Positions 8,789-16,634 of a stretch of 64,000 nucleotides of DNA are shown here, one piece after another. Origin of the DNA: JAISGQ01 sp045604155 (GTDB lineage Bacteria; Bacillota; Clostridia; Oscillospirales; Acutalibacteraceae); assembly GCA_045604155.1 (NCBI GenBank), contig JAZUNN010000054.1:23239-87238 (forward strand), in the 5' to 3' direction. The translations under genes and the position numbers were made by a program. Below the pieces are notes generated by a model. That model saw nothing but the letters and a program-made list of their open reading frames with translations, did not search any database and was not told where the DNA came from. Position 1 is the stretch's first letter, and every line of letters begins with the position of its first letter.

Positions 8789-9238
8789 ATGAAGAAAATT
8801 TCCGCTATTCTCGCAATCGTTATGCTCTTCACCTGCGTTTTCGCAGCTTGCGGCGAAAAGAAGGCTGATGCTCCTGCTGCTGATGCTCCTGCTGTTGATG
8901 CAGCTCCCGCTTATATTGGCACCTGGGCTATTACCGAGGGCGGCGAAGAGTATGTTGTATACTCCTTCAACGCTGATGGCACCGGATACTGCACAACTGC
9001 CGGCATGACCATGGACATCACCTATGTTGACAACAAGGACGACACTCTCACCATCACCATCGATGGCACCGGAGTGCTCGAAGATATGCTCAGCATGACC
9101 GTTGAGGAACTCCTCGACGGCGGTCTTGTTACTCAGGCTGACATCGATGCTTGCATCGAAACCGTTACCGTTTCTTATGAGGCTAAGGGCGACTCCCTCT
9201 TCCTCGACGGCGACGAGTTCACCAAGAAGGCTAACTAA
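8789..9238 (+). CDS. Small lipoprotein, single-gene unit (paralogue family)
   Basis: A 149-residue lipoprotein with signal MKKISAILAIVMLFTCVF and lipobox VFAAC. An Ala/Pro/Asp-rich spacer (ADAPAADAPAVDAAPA) precedes a compact domain with YSFNADGTGYC, TLTITIDGTG and MTVEELLDGG. It is clearly paralogous to the gene at 9374. Codon use is biased to a few preferred codons, in keeping with high expression. Function unknown. It has its own promoter and terminator. Confidence 0.78.
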   Translation: MKKISAILAIVMLFTCVFAACGEKKADAPAADAPAVDAAPAYIGTWAITEGGEEYVVYSFNADGTGYCTTAGMTMDITYVDNKDDTLTITIDGTGVLEDMLSMTVEELLDGGLVTQADIDACIETVTVSYEAKGDSLFLDGDEFTKKAN

Positions 9239-9270
9239 TAATAACTTATAGCTATTTATTAAACGCCTGA

Positions 9271-9300
9271 AAGGCTCCTGCATCAAGCAGGAGCCTTTTT
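9271..9300 (+). terminator. Rho-independent terminator
   Basis: AAGGCTCCTGC (9271-9281) pairs with GCAGGAGCCTT (9287-9297), followed by T residues. Confidence 0.85.
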
Positions 9301-9301
9301 C

Positions 9302-9330
9302 TTGACTTTTCTAATGCATTAATTTATTAT
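9302..9330 (+). promoter_or_regulatory. Sigma-A promoter of lipoprotein gene
   Basis: TTGACT (9302-9307) and TATTAT (9325-9330), 17-base spacer, starting two bases after the preceding terminator. Confidence 0.7.
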
Positions 9331-9373
9331 TATTTTAAACCAAATTTCTTTATTCTCTGAAAGGAAGTATATT

Positions 9374-9799
9374 ATGATAAAGAAAATTTCTGCAGTTCTT
9401 GTAATTATCATGCTTTTCGCCTGTGCATTTGCAGGCTGTGGCGGCAAGGAAACCGCAGATGCTCCCGTTAGCAATCCTATCGTCGGCAAGTGGACCGGCA
9501 TTGATGAAGGTTTTGAAGTCATTTACGTTTTCAACGCTGACGGCACAGGCTATTCTGAGGTGTTTGGGATGAAGGTCGACATTACTGACTATTCCACCAC
9601 CGATAATGAAATCACCATGACCACCGATGGCACGTCAACCATAGAAGCATTGTTCGAAATGAGTATTGACGATATAATTGCCTCAGGCCTTGCAACTGAG
9701 GAAAACCTTGAACTTGTTACTACCGAAACATTCTCATACAGCCTTGATGGAGATGTTCTCACCATCGACGGCACTGAGTACACAAAGGTTGTCGACTGA
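9374..9799 (+). CDS. Small lipoprotein, single-gene unit (paralogue family)
   Basis: A 141-residue lipoprotein with lipobox FAGC. It shares FNADGTGY, an ITMTTDGTS strand and a C-terminal SLDGDVLTIDG with the gene at 8789, but lacks the Ala/Pro spacer. A GGAAG ribosome site precedes the ATG. Function unknown; the fold looks like a small beta-rich domain on a lipid anchor. Confidence 0.77.
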   Translation: MIKKISAVLVIIMLFACAFAGCGGKETADAPVSNPIVGKWTGIDEGFEVIYVFNADGTGYSEVFGMKVDITDYSTTDNEITMTTDGTSTIEALFEMSIDDIIASGLATEENLELVTTETFSYSLDGDVLTIDGTEYTKVVD

Positions 9800-9811
9800 T
9801 CAAAAAAACAG

Positions 9812-9839
9812 AAACCGCACTTCATATGAAGTGCGGTTT
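9812..9839. terminator. Bidirectional terminator
   Basis: A continuous palindrome, AAACCGCACTTCAT with ATGAAGTGCGGTTT, lies between convergent genes and has A- and T-runs on both sides, so it can serve both strands. Confidence 0.85.
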
Positions 9840-9843
9840 TTCT

Positions 9844-10746
9844 TTAGTCCATATAGGGCTTTATCATTTCGTCCTCAAGATCAGTGATCCACCATGTTTC
9901 TGTAAGAGATACGGTTTCATCCTTTGCAAGGTCCTTCATTGGTGAAAGTCCTTCGATCTCAAGCATGAATCCGTCAACATAGGTTTCAACTGTGCAGCCA
10001 AAATCAGGATATTCTGCGCCTGCTTCGTATGCTACCTTCTTGACAAATATATCGCCGTAGGTTACATATGCAAGCCAGCCTGCTGTACTGTTTGTGCCGC
10101 ACTTGTAGCCTGCTTTGATATCGTCTGTGTGACGAAGCTTATAGCAATCCTTTCCGAAGGAGAATCTCTTGTCTGCCATATCGCAGTACGGCCAGAATGA
10201 GATGGACTTGTCGGGAAGGGGAATTACACTTTCATCACGGTTCATGGGACAGATAGCCAAACCGCCCTTGCGCATCTGGGTGATGCCCCATGCGCCTGCT
10301 CTGCGAACTTCATCACGAAGATTCTTTATATCCATCTTGACTGTGACTTCTGTGCCGGTTTCAGCCATGGTTACCGTAATGCTGTACTGAAGATCAGCAA
10401 CAGGAATGGGATTTGGTGTGAAAATCGCACCGTTCTCTATTTCCTGCCATGCCACCGGCTCATTGTCAGGGTAATAGCTCAAAGGCATATTTTCCGGTGT
10501 TGCCCACATTCTGTGACCACCCCAGAGCTCAAAGACAGGCTTTCCGAAGGTTTCCATGATTATAGGCTCAGTAACTATATTCTTGCCCTCAAGATCGTTG
10601 AAGAAAAGATTCTCTCCGTCTGTTCTGCGGTAGGATATGACACGGGGACCTCCATCCACTGTCACAAGAATCTCTGCATCATCGTTTGCGATTCTGACGC
10701 ACTTTCCGAAACGGAGGTAATCAACTGTACTGATTGTAACTGCCAT
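9844..10746 (-). CDS. Galactose mutarotase-like (DUF4380-type) protein
   Basis: A 300-residue cytosolic protein with no signal peptide. The sequence (NDDAEILVTVDGGPRVISY at the start, FELWGGHRMWATPE in the middle, a C-terminal LTETWWITDL) resembles the DUF4380 group of the aldose-1-epimerase/galactose-mutarotase superfamily. Its substrate is unknown; a sugar-related role fits the adjacent PfkB kinase. It is the last gene of the rimO operon, 15 bases after the kinase, with AAGGAG in the gap. The family assignment comes from memory of the sequence pattern. Confidence 0.65.
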   Translation of the reverse strand: MAVTISTVDYLRFGKCVRIANDDAEILVTVDGGPRVISYRRTDGENLFFNDLEGKNIVTEPIIMETFGKPVFELWGGHRMWATPENMPLSYYPDNEPVAWQEIENGAIFTPNPIPVADLQYSITVTMAETGTEVTVKMDIKNLRDEVRRAGAWGITQMRKGGLAICPMNRDESVIPLPDKSISFWPYCDMADKRFSFGKDCYKLRHTDDIKAGYKCGTNSTAGWLAYVTYGDIFVKKVAYEAGAEYPDFGCTVETYVDGFMLEIEGLSPMKDLAKDETVSLTETWWITDLEDEMIKPYMD

Positions 10747-10761
10747 TTGTGACCATTCTCC

Positions 10762-11685
10762 TTAATATACTTTTGTTTTTTCTGCAAGAGCGGTGACTTC
10801 CTGCATATCTGTAAGATATGGTAGCTGAGAAGCTACTACCGCACAGCCGCAGGCGGCTGCATACACGGCGCATTCCTCCTCAGTTTTTCCCGTAAGAAAC
10901 GCATAAACAAAGCCCGCAAGGGATGTGTCCCCTGCACCTACAGAGTTGACCTCTTCGGTTTTGGGAGGTACTGCTCTGATAATTCTGTCCTTTGTCACAA
11001 GATAGAGACCCTTTTCTCCAACTGTGAAAAGCACCTGCCCGATACCTGCTTCTGTAAGCTTTCTGCATTCATCAAGCATTTCCTCTTCTGTACAAAGGCT
11101 TCGTCCCGTAAGGATTTCAAGCTCGTTTTCGTTCGGCTTTATCATCCACGGACGAAGATTCATAAGGCGTTGTGCAGAGATATTTTCACTGTCAACAACA
11201 ACTCTGTATCCGCATTCCCCGGCATATGATATCAGACTGTCAACAGCGGCATCGTCAATTCCATCGGGAATGCTGCCCGAAAAAATCACCACATCTCCGT
11301 CTTCCCACATATCACGAATAAGCTCTTTCATTCGCTCTATGGCTGATTTATCCAGAGGATTTCCTGCACGGTTGATTTTTACCGTATTTCCATCTGCAAG
11401 AAGGGTAAGGTTTTCTCTTACCTCTCCGTCAACTATGACAAAGCGGCAGTGAATCCCCTTTTCATCAAGAGGCTTTCTGAATGCTTCAAGACTGTCACGG
11501 CCTACTATTGCAGCCGCTATATTGTCCATTCCGAGAGCTGAAAGGCTTTCGGAAATATTTATTCCCTTTCCTGCGGATATTTTTGTTTCCGAAACAGGTC
11601 GGTTTATTCTGTCTGTATGAATCCCGTCAAGCACCAATGTGGTGTCGAAGGCGGGATTCAGTGTTATCGTTACTACTTTGCCCAT
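10762..11685 (-). CDS. PfkB-family sugar-phosphate kinase (1-phosphofructokinase type)
   Basis: A 307-residue PfkB-family kinase of the FruK/LacC branch, which phosphorylates fructose 1-phosphate or tagatose 6-phosphate with ATP. Family signatures are VVTITLNPAFD at the N-terminus, ISAGKGINIS near residue 40, FSGSIPDGI in the middle and the C-terminal NSVGAGDTSLAGF, whose Asp is the catalytic base. The ATG at 11685 overlaps the cysS stop in TGATG and matches the usual family N-terminus; a GTG at 11700 would add five residues. No PTS gene is nearby, so the substrate is open. It is an odd passenger in a translation/lipid operon. Confidence 0.82.
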   Translation of the reverse strand: MGKVVTITLNPAFDTTLVLDGIHTDRINRPVSETKISAGKGINISESLSALGMDNIAAAIVGRDSLEAFRKPLDEKGIHCRFVIVDGEVRENLTLLADGNTVKINRAGNPLDKSAIERMKELIRDMWEDGDVVIFSGSIPDGIDDAAVDSLISYAGECGYRVVVDSENISAQRLMNLRPWMIKPNENELEILTGRSLCTEEEMLDECRKLTEAGIGQVLFTVGEKGLYLVTKDRIIRAVPPKTEEVNSVGAGDTSLAGFVYAFLTGKTEEECAVYAAACGCAVVASQLPYLTDMQEVTALAEKTKVY

Positions 11686-13094
11686 CAGCTTCTGTGCCAC
11701 TTTACGCCCTGAGGTGTGTCCTCAAGAATAATGCCCTGAGCCTTCAGCTCATCACGGATTCTGTCAGCTTCGGCAAAGTTTCTTGCCTTTCTTGCTGCCT
11801 GACGCTGCTCGATAAGTGCTTCGATTTCAGCATCAACATCGTCCTCGGTTTCACGGTTGTAAAGAAGGCCGAATACCTCTGTCAGCTCATTGAAGAGAGC
11901 CAGTGCATATTCAGCAAGCTCCTTTGAGGGATTTGTGGAGGTTGAAACATAGGTGTTTATGTCACGGGCAAGGTCAAAAATTGCTGAAAGAGCATCAGCG
12001 GTATTGAAATCATCGTCAAGAGCGGTTTCAAAGTGTGCTCTGTGAGCATAGAGCTTTGCCTTTATCTCCTCTTCTCCGTCCTTTGCACCGCTCTCTGCCT
12101 TGGATACTACGAACCCAAGGTTTGAAAGGCAGGTGTAAAGACGTGCAAGAGCTGCCTTGTTCTGCTCGATTACGTCAAAGGAGTAGTTGATGGGGCTTCT
12201 GTAGTGGCTTGCAAGCATCATCATTCTGATAGGCTCGTAGCCAAACTTCTCAGCAACGTCACGGACGGTGAAGAAGTTGCCTGCAGACTTGCTCATCTTC
12301 TCGTTATTTACGGTGATAAAGCCGTTGTGCATCCAGTAACGTGCGAAAGGCACGCCGTTTGCGCACTCGGACTGTGCAATTTCATTTTCATGGTGAGGGA
12401 AGATAAGGTCCTGACCGCCTGCGTGGATATCAAGGGTCTCACCAAGATATCTGCGGCACATTGCAGAGCACTCGATGTGCCATCCGGGTCTACCCATACC
12501 CCAGGGGCTTTCCCATGCGGGCTCGCCGGGCTTTGCACCCTTCCATACGGCAAAGTCAGCAGGTGAACGCTTTACATCGTCAAGAGCAACTCGCTCGCTT
12601 GCACCGTCAAGAAGTGCATCAAGGGTCATTTTGGAGAGCTTGCCGTACTCGGGGAAGGTTTCGGTTGCAAAATATACATCATTGCCGGACTGATATGCGT
12701 GACCACGCTCAACAAGAGCCTCGATTATGCTGATGATCTCATCAATATTCTCGGTTGCTTTGGGGTGGATGGTTGCCTTCTTTACGCCAAGACCCTGCGC
12801 ATCCTTCCAGAATTCCTCGATGTATCTCTCGGAAATGGTCATGAAGTCGGTGCCTTCGTCATTTGCCTTGTTGATGATCTTATCGTCAACATCAGTAAAG
12901 TTCTGTGCGAAGGTTACATCATAGCCCTTCCACTCAAGAAAACGACGGAATGCATCGAATACGATAAGGGGTCTTGCGTTGCCTATGTGGATAAAGTTAT
13001 AGACGGTAGGGCCGCAGGCATACATCTTTACCTTGCCCTCTTCGATAGGGACAAACTCATCCTTGCTTCTTGTAAGGGTATTATATATTTTCAT
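11685..13094 (-). CDS. cysS: Cysteinyl-tRNA synthetase
   Basis: A class I aminoacyl-tRNA synthetase of 469 residues that charges tRNA-Cys. It has the zinc-binding YACGPTVYN, the HIGH signature as IHIGNARP, HIECSAMCRRYLG and HAGGQDLIFPHHENE for zinc and cysteine recognition, and the KMSKS loop. Length is typical of the family. The start at 13094 (MKIYNTLT) is preferred to 13124 because family members begin this way and a GGAA-type site precedes it. It follows cysE, a common cysteine-related pairing, and overlaps the sugar kinase by one base. I looked for a T-box leader in the 139-base gap upstream and saw none. Confidence 0.95.
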   Translation of the reverse strand: MKIYNTLTRSKDEFVPIEEGKVKMYACGPTVYNFIHIGNARPLIVFDAFRRFLEWKGYDVTFAQNFTDVDDKIINKANDEGTDFMTISERYIEEFWKDAQGLGVKKATIHPKATENIDEIISIIEALVERGHAYQSGNDVYFATETFPEYGKLSKMTLDALLDGASERVALDDVKRSPADFAVWKGAKPGEPAWESPWGMGRPGWHIECSAMCRRYLGETLDIHAGGQDLIFPHHENEIAQSECANGVPFARYWMHNGFITVNNEKMSKSAGNFFTVRDVAEKFGYEPIRMMMLASHYRSPINYSFDVIEQNKAALARLYTCLSNLGFVVSKAESGAKDGEEEIKAKLYAHRAHFETALDDDFNTADALSAIFDLARDINTYVSTSTNPSKELAEYALALFNELTEVFGLLYNRETEDDVDAEIEALIEQRQAARKARNFAEADRIRDELKAQGIILEDTPQGVKWHRS

Positions 13095-13233
13095 AATATT
13101 TCCACTCTCTTCCTGATTATTCATTTTATAATTTCATGTTTTTTTCATTGATATTCTTTCAATTTCAACATCGCTCAGAAAAGAGCAGAATAGTTATTTC
13201 ATGGATAATCATATTACTCACATCCAAAATGGA

Positions 13234-13881
13234 TTATTCTGTTTCGCCTTCAAGCTCCTTTACACGCTTTTCAAGCTTTTCAATTTCAAAGCGCAGCTTG
13301 CAGAACTCCTGGGAAACAGGGTCAGCAAAGTGGATCTGGTCAAGATCGCTGCTGTTTATCTTCTTACCGCCTATTCGGACTACCTTTGCAGGTACTCCGA
13401 CAGCAGTGGCTTCTGCAGGCACCTCGCTGAGAACAACCGCACCTGCGGCAATTCTTGCATTGTCTCCTACAGTAAAGGGTCCGAGAACCTTTGCTCCGGC
13501 ACCTATGAGCACATTGTTGCCGATTGTGGGGTGACGTTTGCCTTTATCCTTACCTGTACCGCCAAGGGTTACACCCTGATATATGGTGCAGTTGTCTCCC
13601 ACCTCTGCAGTTTCGCCGATAACCACTCCATAGCCATGGTCTATCAGCACTGCTTTGCCTATTTTTGCGCCGGGATGGATCTCTATTCCCGTTTTATGCT
13701 TTGCACGCTCGCTTATAAGACGTGCAATGAAATACATTTTTCTTTTATGAAACCACGCAGCCCGACGATGTGCCATTACGGCCTTGTAGCCCGAGTAAAG
13801 ATGGCGAACTTCAAAACGGCTTCGTGCAGCAGGATCTCGCTGCATTATTGCGTCAATCAGTTCTTTTTTATAAGATGGCAT
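13234..13881 (-). CDS. cysE: Serine O-acetyltransferase
   Basis: A 215-residue left-handed beta-helix acetyltransferase making O-acetylserine for cysteine synthesis. Hexapeptide repeats run through the centre, with IHPGAKIGK, LIDHGYGVVIGETAEVG, the GVTLGGTG active-site stretch and GAGAKVLG. The catalytic histidines lie in IDHG and KRHPTIG. It is the short form common in Firmicutes, with a charged helical C-terminal extension (FEIEKLEKRVKELEGE). GGAGAG precedes the start. It stands in the rimO operon directly before cysS, linking cysteine supply to its tRNA charging. Confidence 0.93.
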   Translation of the reverse strand: MPSYKKELIDAIMQRDPAARSRFEVRHLYSGYKAVMAHRRAAWFHKRKMYFIARLISERAKHKTGIEIHPGAKIGKAVLIDHGYGVVIGETAEVGDNCTIYQGVTLGGTGKDKGKRHPTIGNNVLIGAGAKVLGPFTVGDNARIAAGAVVLSEVPAEATAVGVPAKVVRIGGKKINSSDLDQIHFADPVSQEFCKLRFEIEKLEKRVKELEGETE

Positions 13882-13904
13882 ATGCTTCTCTCCGATGCTG
13901 TAAA

Positions 13905-14525
13905 TTAGATATATTTATACGTCACTGTCATTATATGCGTGACAACATCGGTAAGAGTCTGTGCATTGAGAGATGCAACGTAGCTGGTGTAGATTTCCTG
14001 TCTGCATGTGTCATCGAGATTGTCAACATTATCATTGAAATTCTCGTTTATGCCGTTTGAGCGGCACATCATTTCAACAAGCATGGAACGCATGACGGTA
14101 ACAATATCGTTTGCACGGAAGAATGCACCGTCCTTGATGCATTTCTTTGCCTTGATTGCAAGTCCTGCCATGTCCTGCCACATCTTGTGTGCATCGTATT
14201 CCTCTGCCTTTGCAGGCTCTTCGGCAATTATAACAGGCTCTGCCTCAGCTTCGGGCTCTGCTGCCGTTTCTTCTTCGACAATTTCCTCTATAACAGGCTC
14301 CTCTGCAATTTCGGGAACTTCTTCAGGGATTTCTTCAGCAGGTGCTTCCTGTACTTCTTCCTGCGGAGCTTCTTCTACAGCTTCTTCTGCTTCTTTTCCC
14401 ACAGCTTCTGCCTCTTCGGGAGCATCGAAATCATCGTCGAAATCGTCCTCAAATTCATCTACGAAATCTGCTGCCTTTGATTCTTCTTCAATGAGTTTCT
14501 GGAGTTTTCTGTTATTGAATGCCAT
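13905..14525 (-). CDS. Unknown protein with long acidic low-complexity region
   Basis: A 206-residue protein I do not recognise. Residues about 12-110 are strongly acidic and Ala/Pro/Val-rich, with runs of EE and blocks such as EEVPEIAEEPVIEEIVEEE, and are probably disordered. The last 95 residues look like a folded helical domain (MWQDMAGLAIKAKKCIKDG onward). No signal peptide or membrane segment is seen. It has a clean GGAGG site and lies between pgsA and cysE in a housekeeping operon, 19 bases after pgsA. A scaffold-type role is possible but unsupported. Confidence 0.7.
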   Translation of the reverse strand: MAFNNRKLQKLIEEESKAADFVDEFEDDFDDDFDAPEEAEAVGKEAEEAVEEAPQEEVQEAPAEEIPEEVPEIAEEPVIEEIVEEETAAEPEAEAEPVIIAEEPAKAEEYDAHKMWQDMAGLAIKAKKCIKDGAFFRANDIVTVMRSMLVEMMCRSNGINENFNDNVDNLDDTCRQEIYTSYVASLNAQTLTDVVTHIMTVTYKYI

Positions 14526-14543
14526 AATTATTCCCTCCGATTT

Positions 14544-15152
14544 TTATTTTGCGTCCTTCAGCAGATCTCTGCACTGATAGAGATATGTTCCGCCGGAAAT
14601 TACGGTGATAAGTGCGGACAGCCATGTAAGCACAACAAATACCACACCTACTATATCAGCAATAATGGGAAGATTTACGTTAAACATTGAAAGCAGCTCG
14701 AGTCCATACATGAGTATAAAAATAGTAATGATTGCGGTAAGCTGGAAAACTGTCTTGAGCTTGCCCCAGATGTTTGCGGCAATTACTGTTCCTCGCTCTG
14801 CATAAATCATGCGTGCACTGGTGACAAGAAATTCTCTTGCAAGGATGATGATTACGACCCAGGGAGAACATATGGGGCCTGATACCCAGGTGCCGGGAAA
14901 CTCTACGGTGATAAAGCAGACAAATGCAGCAATTACAAGCAGTTTATCCGCAATGGGATCCATCAGTTTGCCAAAATCGGTGACAAGGCCACGTTTTCTG
15001 GCGATATTTCCATCAAGAGCATCGGTAATTGCAGCGACAATAAATACAACTCCTGCACAAATCCAGTGGTGAGGGAACTCGACAAGCGTAAGCACAACTA
15101 CCACAGGAACAAGGATCATACGTAAAAGAGTAAGTTTATTGGGAAGATTCAT
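14544..15152 (-). CDS. pgsA: CDP-diacylglycerol--glycerol-3-phosphate 3-phosphatidyltransferase
   Basis: A 202-residue integral membrane enzyme that makes phosphatidylglycerol phosphate, the first step to phosphatidylglycerol. The CDP-alcohol phosphotransferase motif is complete: D47, G48, A51, R52, G61, D65 and D69 in DGx2ARx8Gx3Dx3D. Several hydrophobic helices flank it, and MNLPNKLTLLRM is a typical PgsA start. AAGGAG precedes the ATG. It lies 18 bases after rimO, a common gene order in Firmicutes. Confidence 0.93.
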   Translation of the reverse strand: MNLPNKLTLLRMILVPVVVVLTLVEFPHHWICAGVVFIVAAITDALDGNIARKRGLVTDFGKLMDPIADKLLVIAAFVCFITVEFPGTWVSGPICSPWVVIIILAREFLVTSARMIYAERGTVIAANIWGKLKTVFQLTAIITIFILMYGLELLSMFNVNLPIIADIVGVVFVVLTWLSALITVISGGTYLYQCRDLLKDAK

Positions 15153-15170
15153 AATTTTTTCTCCTTCTGT

Positions 15171-16502
15171 TTATGAAATCATTTCGCCGATAAGGTCGCA
15201 GTCCATGCTGTCTGTAATCCGGACCTTTACCATATCTCCGACTGTGAGCTTCTTTCCTCCGGTGGTGAAAAATACCTTTCCGTCGATATCGGGAGCATCG
15301 GCACTGCTTCGTCCGAAGCAGCATTCTGCAAGACGGTCAAAACCTTCGGTAACTACGGTTATTTCCTTGCCCTGCATGGTTTCTATCCATTCGTCGATAA
15401 CTCTCGACTGCTCATTCATTATGATGTCATAGCGGCGCTGTGCCTCGTTTTCACTGACTCTGTCAGGGAAACTGTAGGCAGGGGTATCCTCTTCTGCTGA
15501 CCAGATGAAGCAGCCCATGCGCTCAAATTTTGCCTTTCGGACAAATTCTGCAAGTTCCATAAACTGCTTGCGTGTTTCACCGGGGAATCCGACCATAAAT
15601 GTAGTACGCAGGGTTATTCCGGGAACCATTTCCCTGATGTGTGCAATCAGTCTGAGCAGTGATTCTGAATCGCCTGTGCGATTCATTGCTCTGAGGATAT
15701 CACCGTTTGCATGCTGGAGAGGAATATCCATATATTTGCAGATTTTCGGCTGCTTTGCCATAACACTGAGCAGCTCATCTGTTACTCTTTCGGGATAACA
15801 GTAGAGAATTCTTATCCATTCAACGCCGTCGATTTCGCAAAGCTTATCAAGAAGCTCAGGAAGTACGGGCTTTCCGTAAAGATCCTCACCGTAGCGGGTG
15901 GTATCCTGGGCAACAACGATAAGTTCCTTGATGCCATCTCTTGCAAGGCTTTCAGCCTCGGCAACGATATTCTCCATGGTACGGCTTCTCATTCTGCCTC
16001 GGATAAGGGGAATTGCACAGTATGTACAGCAGTTGTCACAGCCGTCGGCAATTCTGAGGTATGCAAAATAAGGAAGATTTGTAAGAACTCTTCCGCCCTC
16101 CATGGGCATTTCTTCCTTCTCGCCGAAAATAGCAACCTTCTCGCCTGCGAGGACACGCTCAACAGCCTCACATATTCTGCCGTTTGCTCCGATTCCTACA
16201 ACTCCGTCGATTTCGGGAATTTCTTCCAGGACATCGTTTCTGTATCTCTCGGCAAGACAGCCTGTAGCAATTATTGCTTTTATCTTGCCTTCTGCCTTGA
16301 GCTTTGACAGCTCCAGTATTTCTTCTATTGACTCTGCCTTGGCACTTTCGATAAAGCCGCAGGTGTTGACTATGGCAACATCGCCCATTGCAGCATCTTC
16401 TACCAGCTTATATCCGCCCTGACGGAGATTTTCAAGCATTATTTCTGCATCGACCTGGTTTTTCGGACATCCCAGGCTGACCATACCTACCTTGTACTTC
16501 AA
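15171..16502 (-). CDS. rimO: Ribosomal protein S12 methylthiotransferase
   Basis: A 443-residue radical-SAM methylthiotransferase that modifies an aspartate of ribosomal protein S12. The N-terminal MTTase domain has SLGCPKNQVDAE and further cluster cysteines in VNTCGFIESAK and ATGCLAERY. The radical-SAM cysteines are in DGCDNCCTYCAIP. A TRAM domain closes the protein (GKVFFTTGG, GDMVKVRI). ISLGCPKN-type N-termini separate RimO from MiaB. Translation starts at TTG (16502), eight bases after AGGAG. It heads a seven-gene leftward operon. Confidence 0.94.
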   Translation of the reverse strand: MKYKVGMVSLGCPKNQVDAEIMLENLRQGGYKLVEDAAMGDVAIVNTCGFIESAKAESIEEILELSKLKAEGKIKAIIATGCLAERYRNDVLEEIPEIDGVVGIGANGRICEAVERVLAGEKVAIFGEKEEMPMEGGRVLTNLPYFAYLRIADGCDNCCTYCAIPLIRGRMRSRTMENIVAEAESLARDGIKELIVVAQDTTRYGEDLYGKPVLPELLDKLCEIDGVEWIRILYCYPERVTDELLSVMAKQPKICKYMDIPLQHANGDILRAMNRTGDSESLLRLIAHIREMVPGITLRTTFMVGFPGETRKQFMELAEFVRKAKFERMGCFIWSAEEDTPAYSFPDRVSENEAQRRYDIIMNEQSRVIDEWIETMQGKEITVVTEGFDRLAECCFGRSSADAPDIDGKVFFTTGGKKLTVGDMVKVRITDSMDCDLIGEMIS

Positions 16503-16597
16503 TTACAGCACTCCTATTTATAACGTGTACAGATCAAGTATAACATATTACTTTTATAAATTAAATAGGAAAGTGTAAAATATTCTTGCATATAAAA

Positions 16598-16621
16598 ACA
16601 CCCGATCTTTCGATCGGGTGT
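16598..16621 (-). terminator. Terminator of xylA
   Basis: ACACCCGATC pairs with GATCGGGTGT around a TTTC loop; on the minus strand it is followed by TTTTTATAT. Confidence 0.85.
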
Positions 16622-16634
16622 CTGATATTTTAAC

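Noticed and set aside
13095..13233. Possible cysteine T-box between cysE and cysS
   Set aside because: No specifier stem, T-box bulge or terminator-antiterminator pair could be recognised in the 139 bases.
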